DNA of 41,206 nt from UBA1172 sp049889655 (GCA_049889655.1 JBMHCY010000043.1:1-41206), one strand, 5' to 3'. Counted from the stretch's first letter, positions 9,485 to 18,258 are shown. The notes: generated by a model not told the origin, from the sequence alone. Made by a program: numbers and translations.

Positions 9485-9517
9485 TTGCTATAGAGGGCAA
9501 TTCACGTATAGTACGTG
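9485..9517 (+). promoter_or_regulatory. Candidate promoter with overlapping palindromic operator upstream of the DUF502 gene
   Basis: TTGCTA at 9485-9490, a 16-bp spacer and TATAGT at 9507-9512 make a plausible promoter. A perfect inverted repeat, CACGTA-TAG-TACGTG (9503-9517), sits over the -10 hexamer. A second pairing, TTCACG (9501) with CGTGAA (9522), overlaps it. The layout suits repression by a dimeric regulator, which is not identifiable here. Confidence 0.45.
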
Positions 9518-9540
9518 TAATCGTGAACAAGGTTAAGCCC

Positions 9541-10260
9541 ATGTCTCCTTTCGCCGCATTACGCCGCTGGTTTTTCACCGGCCTGATTGTTTCAGCACCG
9601 ATCCTGCTGACCGGTTATCTGACCTGGATCATCGTCGGTGTTATCGATGGCTATGTTGCCAGTTTCCTGCCGGCCAACCTCAATCCGCAGAATTATGTGC
9701 CGTTCCCCCTGCCTGGGTTCGGAATCATCATCGGGGCTGTGCTGATTATCCTGGTCGGGGCGATGGCAACGGGGTTTGTGGGCCGTTCGCTTGTCAGGCT
9801 CGGGGAAAACATGGTGGGCAGGCTGCCCGTGGTGCGTTCTGTCTATGGGGCCACCAAGCAGATCATGGAAACGGTGATGGCCAGCCAGTCCGATGCTTTC
9901 CGGGAGGCTGTGCTGATCGAATATCCCCGCCGCGGGATCTGGGCGATCGGCTTTGTGACGGGCAAGACCCGGGGCGAAGTCCAGAATATGTCTTCGGAAA
10001 ACCTCGTCAATGTGTTCGTTCCGACCACCCCCAACCCGACATCAGGGTTCTTGCTGTTTTTCCCCCGGGATGAAGTGATCACCCTCGATATGGGGGTTGA
10101 AGAAGCGGTCAAGATGGTCGTCTCCGGCGGCATTGTCACCCCGGATGATCCCCGTGCCGAGCGTAAGCCGAAGGCACTCACCGCCAAGGCGAAAACACCA
10201 GCGCGCAAGAAAGCTGCTAAAAAGAAAACGGCGAAGAAGAAAGCCGCCAAAAAAGCCTAA
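9541..10260 (+). CDS. DUF502 family inner-membrane protein with lysine-rich C-terminal tail
   Basis: A conserved bacterial membrane protein of the DUF502 family, whose biochemical role is unknown. Two hydrophobic segments are visible (about residues 10-35 and 55-80), then a soluble domain with family-like stretches LPVVRSVYGATKQIMETV and VNVFVPTTPNPTSGF. The last 35 or so residues are almost only Lys, Ala, Thr, Pro and Arg, resembling histone-H1-like tails. I take the ATG at 9541 (MSPFAALRRWFFTG), giving 239 aa. The frame is open to 9460, but that start would lie inside mazG and give a non-family N-terminus. The stop overlaps the recG stop by 4 bp on the opposite strand. Confidence 0.85.
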   Translation: MSPFAALRRWFFTGLIVSAPILLTGYLTWIIVGVIDGYVASFLPANLNPQNYVPFPLPGFGIIIGAVLIILVGAMATGFVGRSLVRLGENMVGRLPVVRSVYGATKQIMETVMASQSDAFREAVLIEYPRRGIWAIGFVTGKTRGEVQNMSSENLVNVFVPTTPNPTSGFLLFFPRDEVITLDMGVEEAVKMVVSGGIVTPDDPRAERKPKALTAKAKTPARKKAAKKKTAKKKAAKKA

Positions 10261-12377
10261 CCGCCGGAAAGATACGTCACCGCCATATCCCGCTCGAAAA
10301 GCGCCAGCAGCAGTTTCAGTCGCTCGCCTTCTTCCCCGTCAAGCCCGGGATTGCGGCTGATGATCTCACGTGCTTCGTCATGGGCGAGGGCCAGCAGATC
10401 ACCATGATGGGCGAGATCGGCGAGGGTGAAATCCGGGTCGCCGGATTGCCGCCGCCCCAGCACTTCGCCCGGCCCGCGCAGGCGCAGGTCTTCTTCGGCA
10501 ATACGGAAGCCGTCATTGCTTTCACGCATAATCGACAGCCGTGCCCGTGCTGTCTCTGAAATCGGACCCTTATAGAGCAAGAGGCAGCTTGATTGATCAT
10601 CACCGCGGCCGACACGCCCCCGCAACTGGTGCATCTGGGCAAGCCCGAACCGTTCAGCGTGCTCAATGATCATGATCGACGCATTGGGCACATCCACCCC
10701 CACCTCGACCACCGTTGTTGCCACCAGCAGGCGGCTTTCACCATGGCGGAAGGCTTCCATGGCCGTATCCCGCGTTTCAGCATCCATCTGGCCATGAACA
10801 AGGCTGGGCAGGGCTTCGGGCAGAGCTGCTTTCAGCATCGTGTGGCGTTCTTCGGCGGCAGCGATATCGAGGCTGTCGCTTTCATCGACCAGTGGGCAGA
10901 TCCAGTAAACCTGCTTGCCCCCGGCAATCGCCTGCCGCAACCGGCCGATGATATCATCCATGCGGTCAAGCGGCATGGCCGTGGTGGTGACCGGCTTCCG
11001 CCCCGGGGGTTTTTCATCAATCCGCGAGGCCACCAGATCACCATAGGCAGTCATGGCGAGGGTGCGGGGGATCGGGGTTGCTGTCATCACCAGCACATCG
11101 ACACCGTCTCCCTTGTCGCCGAGCACGAGCCGCTGGCGCACCCCGAACCGATGCTGTTCATCAACAACAGCCAGCCCGAGATCATGAAAATGAACATTGT
11201 CGGAAAGCAGTGCATGGGTGCCGACAACGATCGGCATTGATCCATCGGCTAGGGCAGCGAGGGTTTCTCGCTTTTCAGCCGCCTTCATCTTGCTGTGCAG
11301 CAGCCCCGGCGTGATCCCGAGAGGGGCGAGAAGACCTGTCAGGGTGGCATGATGCTGGCGGGCGAGAATTTCGGTGGGAACAAGCATCGCTGCCTGAACC
11401 TGGCTGGAAACAACGTGCAGCATCGCCATCAACGCCACCACGGTTTTGCCGGAACCGACATCACCCTGAACCAGCCGCAGCATCCGGTCAGCGGAATGCT
11501 GGTCTGCCCTGATCTCGTCAATGACACGCTGCTGGGCTGCGGTCAGGGCAAACGGCAGGCTTTCGCGCAGGCGTTCATCGAGGGCATGGTCAGGATTTGC
11601 CGGAAAGGCCCGGCCGCTTTCTGCCCCGGAACCCTTGCGGACAAGGGCCAGTGCCACCTGATTAGCAAGCAGTTCATCATAGGCCAGCCGGGCGCGTTCC
11701 GGGCTCCCGGGCAGCAGATCGGCATCCTTGACCGGGGCATGAACGGCACGTGTTGCCGCCGCCCATGACGGCCAGCCAAACCGATCCAGCATCCCCTGGC
11801 TGATCCATTCATCCAGGTCGGGAACACGTTCAAGGGCAGCTTTCATCGCTTTCGCCAGCGTTTTCGGGGTCAGCCCGGCGGTAAGCGGGTAGACGGCTTC
11901 ATGCCGCGGCATCTCCTTTTCCTTTTCAGGGGCGATCACGTGGTCCGGATGGGCGATCTGCACTTTGTTCTGGAACCATTCGGCACGGCCACTGACAATC
12001 CGTGTTGCGCCAACAGGCAGCAGTTTTTCCACATAATCGCCGCGGGCATGGAAAAACACGAGATCGACAAGGCCGGTTTCGTTGGATGTCGCCACCCGCC
12101 ACGGGCGGCGGCTGTTGCGTGGCGGCTTATCATGGCTGAGAACCTGCACCTCTAGGGTCACAATCTGCCCCTGTTCGACCATCGTCACGGGAGGGCGCTT
12201 GCTGCGGTCAATCACCCCGGAAGGCAAGTGCCGGAGCAGATCAATCACATGGCTGCCGACACGTTTATTGATCACCGAGGCCAGTTTGTCGCCGACACCG
12301 GGCAGGGCCGTCAGCGGCGAGAACAACCGGAACAGCGGCTCGGGGCGTTTGAAATGCTGAAAGCGTGACGGGCTCAC
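10257..12377 (-). CDS. recG: ATP-dependent DNA helicase RecG
   Basis: Branch-migrating helicase that regresses stalled replication forks and processes Holliday junctions. An N-terminal helix-hairpin-helix-like LTALPGVGDKLA is followed by the OB-fold wedge domain (roughly residues 50-150). The helicase core has Walker A GDVGSGKTVVA, DEQH box DEQHRFGVRQR, motif III TATPIPRT, and motif VI region LRGRVGRGDDQSSC. I prefer the GTG at 12377, because AAGGA lies 8 bp upstream, giving 706 aa. The ATG at 12413 (718 aa) has no visible ribosome-binding site. recG is divergent from sdhE-mfd, as in many alphaproteobacteria. Confidence 0.95.
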   Translation of the reverse strand: MSPSRFQHFKRPEPLFRLFSPLTALPGVGDKLASVINKRVGSHVIDLLRHLPSGVIDRSKRPPVTMVEQGQIVTLEVQVLSHDKPPRNSRRPWRVATSNETGLVDLVFFHARGDYVEKLLPVGATRIVSGRAEWFQNKVQIAHPDHVIAPEKEKEMPRHEAVYPLTAGLTPKTLAKAMKAALERVPDLDEWISQGMLDRFGWPSWAAATRAVHAPVKDADLLPGSPERARLAYDELLANQVALALVRKGSGAESGRAFPANPDHALDERLRESLPFALTAAQQRVIDEIRADQHSADRMLRLVQGDVGSGKTVVALMAMLHVVSSQVQAAMLVPTEILARQHHATLTGLLAPLGITPGLLHSKMKAAEKRETLAALADGSMPIVVGTHALLSDNVHFHDLGLAVVDEQHRFGVRQRLVLGDKGDGVDVLVMTATPIPRTLAMTAYGDLVASRIDEKPPGRKPVTTTAMPLDRMDDIIGRLRQAIAGGKQVYWICPLVDESDSLDIAAAEERHTMLKAALPEALPSLVHGQMDAETRDTAMEAFRHGESRLLVATTVVEVGVDVPNASIMIIEHAERFGLAQMHQLRGRVGRGDDQSSCLLLYKGPISETARARLSIMRESNDGFRIAEEDLRLRGPGEVLGRRQSGDPDFTLADLAHHGDLLALAHDEAREIISRNPGLDGEEGERLKLLLALFERDMAVTYLSGG

Positions 12378-12459
12378 GATTGTGTTCCTTATCTTGCTAT
12401 TTGCAGAGACCATGTTAGATCAATATTGCCGGTAAGGCATCAATCAAAGATAGTGCGTC

Positions 12460-12732
12460 ATGTCATCAGAAACCCGCTCCAACCGTATCCGCCGCCTGAT
12501 CTACCGTTCAGCCTATACCGGCATGCGCGAGACTGACCAGTTGCTGGGCCCCTTTGCCCGGGAATGCCTTGCTCTCATGGATGATGCCGAACTCACCGCC
12601 TTTGAAGCGTTGCTCGATTACGGTGATCCGTCAATCTGGGGGTGGCTGAGCGGCAATGACCCTCTGCCCGAAGGATTTTCCAACCCGGCGTTTGACCGGC
12701 TTCGTGAATGGTGCGAGAAGCGGCAATCATGA
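12460..12732 (+). CDS. sdhE: FAD assembly factor SdhE (succinate dehydrogenase flavinylation), altered RGxxE
   Basis: Small helical protein of the SdhE/Sdh5 (DUF339) family, needed for covalent FAD attachment to SdhA. Family features are the N-terminal RRLIYRSAYTGMRETD, the stretch LLGPFA, and a C-terminal DPSIWGWLSGNDPLP. Length 90 aa is typical. The usual RGxxE motif reads T20-G-M-R-E, so the first arginine is replaced by threonine, while Gly, Glu and the following Asp are kept. The stop overlaps the mfd start (ATGA), so the genes are coupled; the sdhE-mfd pairing beside recG is a known alphaproteobacterial arrangement. Confidence 0.92.
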   Translation: MSSETRSNRIRRLIYRSAYTGMRETDQLLGPFARECLALMDDAELTAFEALLDYGDPSIWGWLSGNDPLPEGFSNPAFDRLREWCEKRQS

Positions 12733-15700
12733 AGATGCCGTTTCTCGAAGACTGGGCCGTCACCGCACCGGGAATGCTCTGGGGCGTGCCGGAGGGTGCC
12801 GATGCCATGGCCCTGATCCACCTTGCCCATGAAAATGAGGGCAGGGCGGTTCATATCGCCCTTGATGATAACGGGCTGGCGCGGATGGCCGCCTCGCTGG
12901 CGCTTTTCGGGGTTGATCCTGAAACCGTGCTTGAATTTCCGGCCTGGGATTGCCTGCCCTATGACCGCATATCGCCGGGGGGTGTGCTCACGGGCAAGCG
13001 TCTGCATTGCCTTGCTGAACTGGCGACTTCTCGGGAAAAGCCCCGTATTGTCCTGACCACGATCAATGCCTGGCTGCAAAAAGTGCCGCCCCGGACCATG
13101 TTTTCCGGTGCATCACTGAAGCTCAAGGCCGGTGACACAATCAGTGCCGCCGAACTCACCCGGTTTTTTGTCGCCAATGCCTATCACCGGGCCGATACAG
13201 TGCGTGAATCCGGTGAATTTGCCATCCGCGGTGGTATTGTCGATGTCTTCCCGCCAGGGGCCACTGAACCGGTACGGATTGATTTCTTCGACACCGAGAT
13301 AGAAACGATCCGTCACTTTGATCCGGAAACGCAGCGCAGCACCGGCAAGGCTGACCGGCTCGCCCTGCATCCTGTCAGCGAATTTATCCTCAATGATGAA
13401 ACAATCAGTGCCTTCAGGGGGCGCTATCTGGAACAGTTCGGGGCCGAAGCCTCACGCGACCCGCTTTATCTGTCGGTATCCGAAGGCCGTCATCACCCGG
13501 GCATGGAACATATGCTGCCGCTGTTCCATGATCAGCTCGACCATCTGTCCGATTACACTGGTGCTGCCCCGGTGATCATGGCCGATGAGATTGAGGCCGC
13601 GGCTCGCCATCGTCTCGGCCAGATTACCGATTTTCATGCTGCCCGAACCGAGGCGATGGAAATTTCCCACGATCAGGACAGCAGCAGCATCTGGCGACCG
13701 CTTCCCCCCGATGCGCTCTATCTGGATGAAAAAACCTATGCCGGGCTGGGGGAAAACCTGCTGATCCACCAGATTTCCCGTTTTGGGCGTCAGGACGGTG
13801 ATCCGGGCAACGGCCATGATGCCGGCGGCCGCAGAGGGGCGGTCTATCATGCGGCGACGGCTGAAACCAGAAGCGAGGGCATGGAAATGGCCTCGCCGAG
13901 CCGAACCGTTGCCGAAGCCATCCCGGGGCTCGTCAAGCAGGGCGCAGTGATCCTCGCCGCCACCACCGAAGGCGCACGGACGCGGATCGATGAACTGGTG
14001 GCGGAACATCTGCCGCCACGGCTGGGGATCAATCCGGTCACGCGCATCGACAGCCTCAATCCGGGGACAGTCTATGCGGCGGTCTGGCCGATCGAGGATG
14101 GCTTCACGCTGCCCGGGCTGACAGTCATCACCGAAAAGGATATTTACGGCAACCGCATTGCCCGCCCGAGCCGCAAAAAACGTCGGGGCGAGAACTTCCT
14201 GCGTGAGGTCTCATCGCTGGATACCGGCGATCTGGTGGTTCATGTCGATCACGGTATCGGCCGTTATGAAGGGCTTGAGCGGATCGATACCGCCGGGGCC
14301 CAGCATGATTGCCTGCTGGTGGTTTATGCCGGTGGTGACAAACTGTTCCTGCCGGTCGAGAACATTGATCTGCTGTCGCGCTATGGCAAGGAGGGCGGCG
14401 AGGCTCAGCTCGATAAACTCGGCGGTGCATCCTGGCAGGCGCGCAAGGCCCGTATCAAGGGCCGGGTGCGTGAGATCGCCGACCAGTTGATCAAGATTGC
14501 CGCCATGCGCCAGACGGCCAGGGCTGAGCCCATCATCGCCGATACAGGCAGTTATGCTGAATTCTGCCAGCGCTTTGTCTTCGCCGAAACCGAGGATCAG
14601 ATTGATACCATTGACGATGTCATGCGTGATCTGTCTTCCGGTCAGGTCATGGACAGGTTGATCTGCGGGGATGTCGGTTTCGGCAAGACCGAGGTTGCCA
14701 TGCGGGCAGCTTTTGCGGTGGCCATGGCGGGGTACCAGGTTGCGGTGGTAACGCCGACAACCCTGCTGGCGCGTCAGCATGGCAAGACCTTTGAAGAACG
14801 CTTCCGCGGCTTCCCGCTGAAGACAGGGACACTATCCCGGATGACAGGCACGACTGCCGCCAACCGGCTGCGCCAGGATATCGCCAGCGGCGAATGCCAG
14901 ATCGCCATCGGGACCCATGCGCTGCTGTCGAAGAAGGTCGAATACAACAATCTCGGGCTGGTGATCGTTGATGAGGAACAGAATTTCGGGGTCACCCAGA
15001 AAGAGCGGCTGAAATCCCTGCGCGGTGATATTCATGTGCTGACCCTAAGCGCTACGCCGATCCCCCGGACGCTGCAGATGGCACTTTCCGGAGTGCGTGA
15101 GATGTCGATCATTGCAACCCCGCCCGTTGATAGACTGGCTGTCCGGACATCTGTCGGCCCTTGGGATCCGGTGGTGCTGGCTGAGGCTGTCCGCCGGGAG
15201 AGGTTCCGTGGCGGCCAGGTCTTTTGTGTCTGCCCGAGGATTGATCATCTGCCGCGTGTCTATGACAGGTTGCAGGCGATTGTGCCGGAAGCAAGGATCA
15301 TCACGGCCCACGGCCAGATGCCGGCGGATGAGCTTGATGAGGCGATGACCCGCTTTGCCGATGGTGAGGCCGATATCCTGCTTTCCACCAACATTATCGA
15401 AAGCGGCATCGATATCCCCTCGGCCAACACCATGATCATCCATCGGGCGGATATGTTCGGGCTGTCCCAGCTGTATCAGTTGCGTGGACGGGTGGGGCGC
15501 AGCCGCCAGCGCGCCTATGCCTATCTGACAACCGACCCGTCACGGATACTGACAGCCCAGTCAAAGAGACGGCTTGAGGTCATGCAGACGCTCGATTCCC
15601 TCGGTGCCGGGTTCTCGCTGGCTTCCTACGATCTCGATATCCGCGGCGCCGGCAACCTGCTCGGGGACGAACAATCGGGCCATGTCCGTGAGGTCGGGGT

Positions 15701-16247
15701 TGAACTTTATCAGGAAATGCTGAAAGAGGCGGTCAACGCTGCCCGTCTCGGGGCTGACGCGGCAGCAGAGGCGGATGTCTCATGGTCACCGGTTATCAAT
15801 CTCGGCACGACTGTCCTGATCCCTGACGGCTACGTCAATGATCTGACGGTTCGGCTGTCGCTCTACCGCCGGATTGCCGCCATTGAGACCATGGAAGAGA
15901 TCGAAGGCCTGCTGGCCGAGATGGTCGATCGCTTTGGCCCGGTTCCTGATGAAGTCCGCAACCTGATTGATACGATCCAGATCAAGATTCTCTGCCGCCG
16001 GGTCAATGTCGCCCGTGTTGATGCCGGGCCGAAAGGGCTGAGCCTCGGCTTCCGGGACAATCGGTTTGATGCCCCCGAAGCCCTCATTGGCTATATTGCC
16101 GGTAAGGCCGGGCAGGTGCAGCTGACGGGGGATCACCGGCTCGTCTTCAAGCAGCCCTTGCCGCTCTCGAGCAGGGCCAAATCCGTGCGTCGGGTGCTTG
16201 AGGAATTGGGGGAGCTGGTCAGCCCTGTTCAGACAGCCGCCGGTTGA
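12729..16247 (+). CDS. mfd: Transcription-repair coupling factor Mfd
   Basis: ATP-driven translocase that removes RNA polymerase stalled at lesions and recruits UvrA. Domain order: UvrB-like N-terminal module (about 1-330), a linker, the RNA-polymerase-interacting domain with VVHVDHGIGRYEGL (about residue 500), and the RecG-like translocase with Walker A GDVGFGKTEVAMRAAF and Walker B DEEQNFGVTQKERLK. Next come LSATPIPRTLQ, the RGRVGRSRQRAYAYL region and the C-terminal TRCF domain. Length is 1172 aa against 1148 in E. coli. The frame opens at 12708, but the ATG at 12729 overlaps the sdhE stop as ATGA and is the natural start. Its 3' end overlaps the convergent oxidoreductase gene by 29 bp. Confidence 0.96.
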   Translation: MKMPFLEDWAVTAPGMLWGVPEGADAMALIHLAHENEGRAVHIALDDNGLARMAASLALFGVDPETVLEFPAWDCLPYDRISPGGVLTGKRLHCLAELATSREKPRIVLTTINAWLQKVPPRTMFSGASLKLKAGDTISAAELTRFFVANAYHRADTVRESGEFAIRGGIVDVFPPGATEPVRIDFFDTEIETIRHFDPETQRSTGKADRLALHPVSEFILNDETISAFRGRYLEQFGAEASRDPLYLSVSEGRHHPGMEHMLPLFHDQLDHLSDYTGAAPVIMADEIEAAARHRLGQITDFHAARTEAMEISHDQDSSSIWRPLPPDALYLDEKTYAGLGENLLIHQISRFGRQDGDPGNGHDAGGRRGAVYHAATAETRSEGMEMASPSRTVAEAIPGLVKQGAVILAATTEGARTRIDELVAEHLPPRLGINPVTRIDSLNPGTVYAAVWPIEDGFTLPGLTVITEKDIYGNRIARPSRKKRRGENFLREVSSLDTGDLVVHVDHGIGRYEGLERIDTAGAQHDCLLVVYAGGDKLFLPVENIDLLSRYGKEGGEAQLDKLGGASWQARKARIKGRVREIADQLIKIAAMRQTARAEPIIADTGSYAEFCQRFVFAETEDQIDTIDDVMRDLSSGQVMDRLICGDVGFGKTEVAMRAAFAVAMAGYQVAVVTPTTLLARQHGKTFEERFRGFPLKTGTLSRMTGTTAANRLRQDIASGECQIAIGTHALLSKKVEYNNLGLVIVDEEQNFGVTQKERLKSLRGDIHVLTLSATPIPRTLQMALSGVREMSIIATPPVDRLAVRTSVGPWDPVVLAEAVRRERFRGGQVFCVCPRIDHLPRVYDRLQAIVPEARIITAHGQMPADELDEAMTRFADGEADILLSTNIIESGIDIPSANTMIIHRADMFGLSQLYQLRGRVGRSRQRAYAYLTTDPSRILTAQSKRRLEVMQTLDSLGAGFSLASYDLDIRGAGNLLGDEQSGHVREVGVELYQEMLKEAVNAARLGADAAAEADVSWSPVINLGTTVLIPDGYVNDLTVRLSLYRRIAAIETMEEIEGLLAEMVDRFGPVPDEVRNLIDTIQIKILCRRVNVARVDAGPKGLSLGFRDNRFDAPEALIGYIAGKAGQVQLTGDHRLVFKQPLPLSSRAKSVRRVLEELGELVSPVQTAAG

Positions 16248-16851
16248 CCACCGCATCAAAAAGCGGAATGAAACTTTCCGGTGGGTGAGCCCCGGAGATC
16301 GCCCATTCACTTTCAAAGATGAAGAACGGCACGCCGCTGATACCGATCCGGCCGGCATCTTTGAGATCATTATCAACCTGCCGCTTGATCGCTTCGCTGG
16401 CAGGGTAGGGCAAATCAAATCGTTCGGCCATCTTCGCAAGATAGGCACTATCCCCGAGATCAATACCGTTGAGGAAATAATCCTCAAACATAGCCTGAAC
16501 AAGCGTATCAGCTTTATCGCCTGCAGAAAGGATCAACCCCTGGGCCGGGCGACTGTCCGGGGTCTTTTCGATCCGGTCAAAGGCAAAGGGAATGCCGATT
16601 TCATCGCCGACAAGGGCAATGCGGTCATAGAAACTGGTGGCGGCGGCCCCAAACTTGGCCTCGAGATAGGCCTTGCGATCCATGCCGCCGGGGCGCATCC
16701 CCGGGTTCAGCAGGAACGCCCGCCAGGTGATGTTTAGGTCAACCCCGTCATGCAGTTCTGCCGCCATTTCGAGGCGTTTCTTGCCGATAAAACACCACGG
16801 ACAAATGATGTCGGAAAAAATATCGATTTTGACGGGAACCGGATTGCTCAT
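16219..16851 (-). CDS. DsbA-family oxidoreductase (FrnE/HCCA isomerase-like), cytoplasmic
   Basis: Thioredoxin-fold protein of the DsbA/FrnE superfamily. The active site is C17-P-W-C20 in DIICPWCFIGKKR, and the family cis-proline region is GISGVPFFIFE near the C-terminus. There is no signal peptide, so it probably acts in the cytoplasm. FrnE-type proteins are disulfide oxidoreductases; related 2-hydroxychromene-2-carboxylate isomerases usually lack this CxxC, which favours the redox role. The start is ATG 16851 (MSNPVPVKIDIFSD), 210 aa. The frame continues upstream to 17496, but that part is antisense to hflX and unlike the family. It overlaps the mfd 3' end by 29 bp. Confidence 0.88.
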   Translation of the reverse strand: MSNPVPVKIDIFSDIICPWCFIGKKRLEMAAELHDGVDLNITWRAFLLNPGMRPGGMDRKAYLEAKFGAAATSFYDRIALVGDEIGIPFAFDRIEKTPDSRPAQGLILSAGDKADTLVQAMFEDYFLNGIDLGDSAYLAKMAERFDLPYPASEAIKRQVDNDLKDAGRIGISGVPFFIFESEWAISGAHPPESFIPLFDAVVNRRLSEQG

Positions 16852-16892
16852 GGCGGTGATCATAGAAACTGAAGCCGGAATTGGCAAATCAA

Positions 16893-16922
16893 TTGGCAGT
16901 ATTCGCCGGATTTGGCTATATT
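16893..16922 (+). promoter_or_regulatory. Candidate hflX promoter, predicting a leaderless mRNA
   Basis: TTGGCA at 16893-16898, an 18-bp spacer and TATATT at 16917-16922. Only seven bases separate the -10 from the hflX ATG at 16930, so the expected start of transcription falls on or next to the start codon. No ribosome-binding site is visible before the ATG, consistent with leaderless translation. Confidence 0.45.
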
Positions 16923-16929
16923 CGCCGCC

Positions 16930-18222
16930 ATGGGTCAGGAAACCGCTTTCGTCATTCATCCCGATAACCGCCTTGAACCGTTGCCACGCCCGGCCGAGCA
17001 GTGCCTTGAAGAGGCTTCCGGTCTTGCTGAGGCGATCGGTCTTGAGGTGATCATGGCTGATATCGCCCCGCTGAACCGTCCCCGTGCGGCGACGTTCATC
17101 GGAGCCGGTTATGCCGATATGCTCAAACAAAAGGCTGAAGAGGACGGGCATGACCCTGTCATCATCATCAACACCGCCCTTGCCCCGGTGCAGCAGCGCA
17201 ATCTTGAGATGATCACCGGCTGCAAGGTGATCGACCGTACTGCGCTGATCCTTGAGATTTTTGGGGCCCGGGCCTCCAGCCATGCCGGGCGTCTGCAGGT
17301 GGAACTGGCGGCACTGAGCTTTCAGCGCAGCCGCCTTGTCCGTAGCTGGACCCACCTTGAACGTCAGCGTGGCGGTGGCGGCTTCATGGGCGGGCCGGGG
17401 GAACGGCAGATCGAACTCGATCGGCGGATGCTGATGCAGCGTGTCAGCCAGATCAAGATGGAACTGAAGGATGTCGAACGGACACGCCATCTGCAACGTG
17501 CCAACCGGGATCGTGCTGAAACCCCGACAGTGGTACTGGTGGGCTATACCAATGCCGGGAAATCAACGCTGTTCAATGCCCTGACTGGGGCCGGGGTGCT
17601 ATCCAAGGATATGCTTTTTGCGACTCTCGACCCGACGATGCGTCAGGTCACGCTGACTTCCGGGCGGAAGATCATCCTTGCGGATACGGTGGGGTTCATC
17701 AGCCAGTTGCCGACAGAACTGGTCGAGGCCTTCAAAAGTACCCTTGAAGAAGTGCTCTATGCGGATTTACTGCTCCACGTTCATGATGCGTCATCACCGC
17801 TTGCCCGGGAAGAGGAGGGGGATGTGGATGCTGTCCTGGGTGATCTCGGGCTTGATGAGATGGCGCTCAAAACACGGCGGCTCCATGTCTATAACAAGAT
17901 CGATGCTGTTGCTGACAGTGAAGGGCTGGCAGCGGCGGATGCCCCCGGGGTGAGGACGTCTGCCACCACCGGAGAGGGCATTGATCATCTTATATCAAAA
18001 ATTGAAGATTTCTTTTCAACTTACGAAAAAACAATAGAAATATCACTTTCTCCATCAGAAGGAGCGGTTCGGGCCTGGCTTTTTGAGAACGGCCGTGTTC
18101 ACAGCCAGGCAACCGCTGATGACGGGGTCAGTATGCTTGAAGTCACGCTTTCGGCGGCTGATCATGACCGGCTTCTGGCGCGCTGGCCGCAACTGACCGA
18201 AAGGCTTTCCCGGGCCGGATGA
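16930..18222 (+). CDS. hflX: Ribosome-associated GTPase HflX
   Basis: GTPase that binds the 50S subunit and splits stalled or stress-damaged ribosomes. The N-terminal HflX domain includes AATFIGAGYADMLKQ, a glycine-rich linker GGGFMGGPGERQIELDRR, a coiled-coil stretch after it, and the G domain. G1 is GYTNAGKSTLFN, G3 DTVGF and G4 NKID. Length is 430 aa. A TTG at 16912 would add six residues, but the ATG at 16930 suits the family. It is usually next to hfq, whereas here about 8.3 kb of other genes lie between. Bases 17988-18062 are unusually AT-rich for this gene. Confidence 0.95.
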   Translation: MGQETAFVIHPDNRLEPLPRPAEQCLEEASGLAEAIGLEVIMADIAPLNRPRAATFIGAGYADMLKQKAEEDGHDPVIIINTALAPVQQRNLEMITGCKVIDRTALILEIFGARASSHAGRLQVELAALSFQRSRLVRSWTHLERQRGGGGFMGGPGERQIELDRRMLMQRVSQIKMELKDVERTRHLQRANRDRAETPTVVLVGYTNAGKSTLFNALTGAGVLSKDMLFATLDPTMRQVTLTSGRKIILADTVGFISQLPTELVEAFKSTLEEVLYADLLLHVHDASSPLAREEEGDVDAVLGDLGLDEMALKTRRLHVYNKIDAVADSEGLAAADAPGVRTSATTGEGIDHLISKIEDFFSTYEKTIEISLSPSEGAVRAWLFENGRVHSQATADDGVSMLEVTLSAADHDRLLARWPQLTERLSRAG

Positions 18223-18258
18223 ATTGACGCGACGGGATAGATCCTCTTAACTGGGATA

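Noticed and set aside
10593..11768. Long plus-strand open frames opposite recG
   Set aside because: Composition and lack of family motifs mark them as antisense shadows of a complete RecG.
13780..13870. Gly/Asp/Arg-rich stretch in Mfd as a possible insertion
   Set aside because: It falls in a linker between the UvrB-like module and the polymerase-interacting domain, where length variation is ordinary.
16852..17496. Upstream extension of the DsbA-like frame, antisense to hflX
   Set aside because: The extra 215 codons have no family resemblance and lie opposite the HflX domain; high GC at third positions commonly leaves such frames open.
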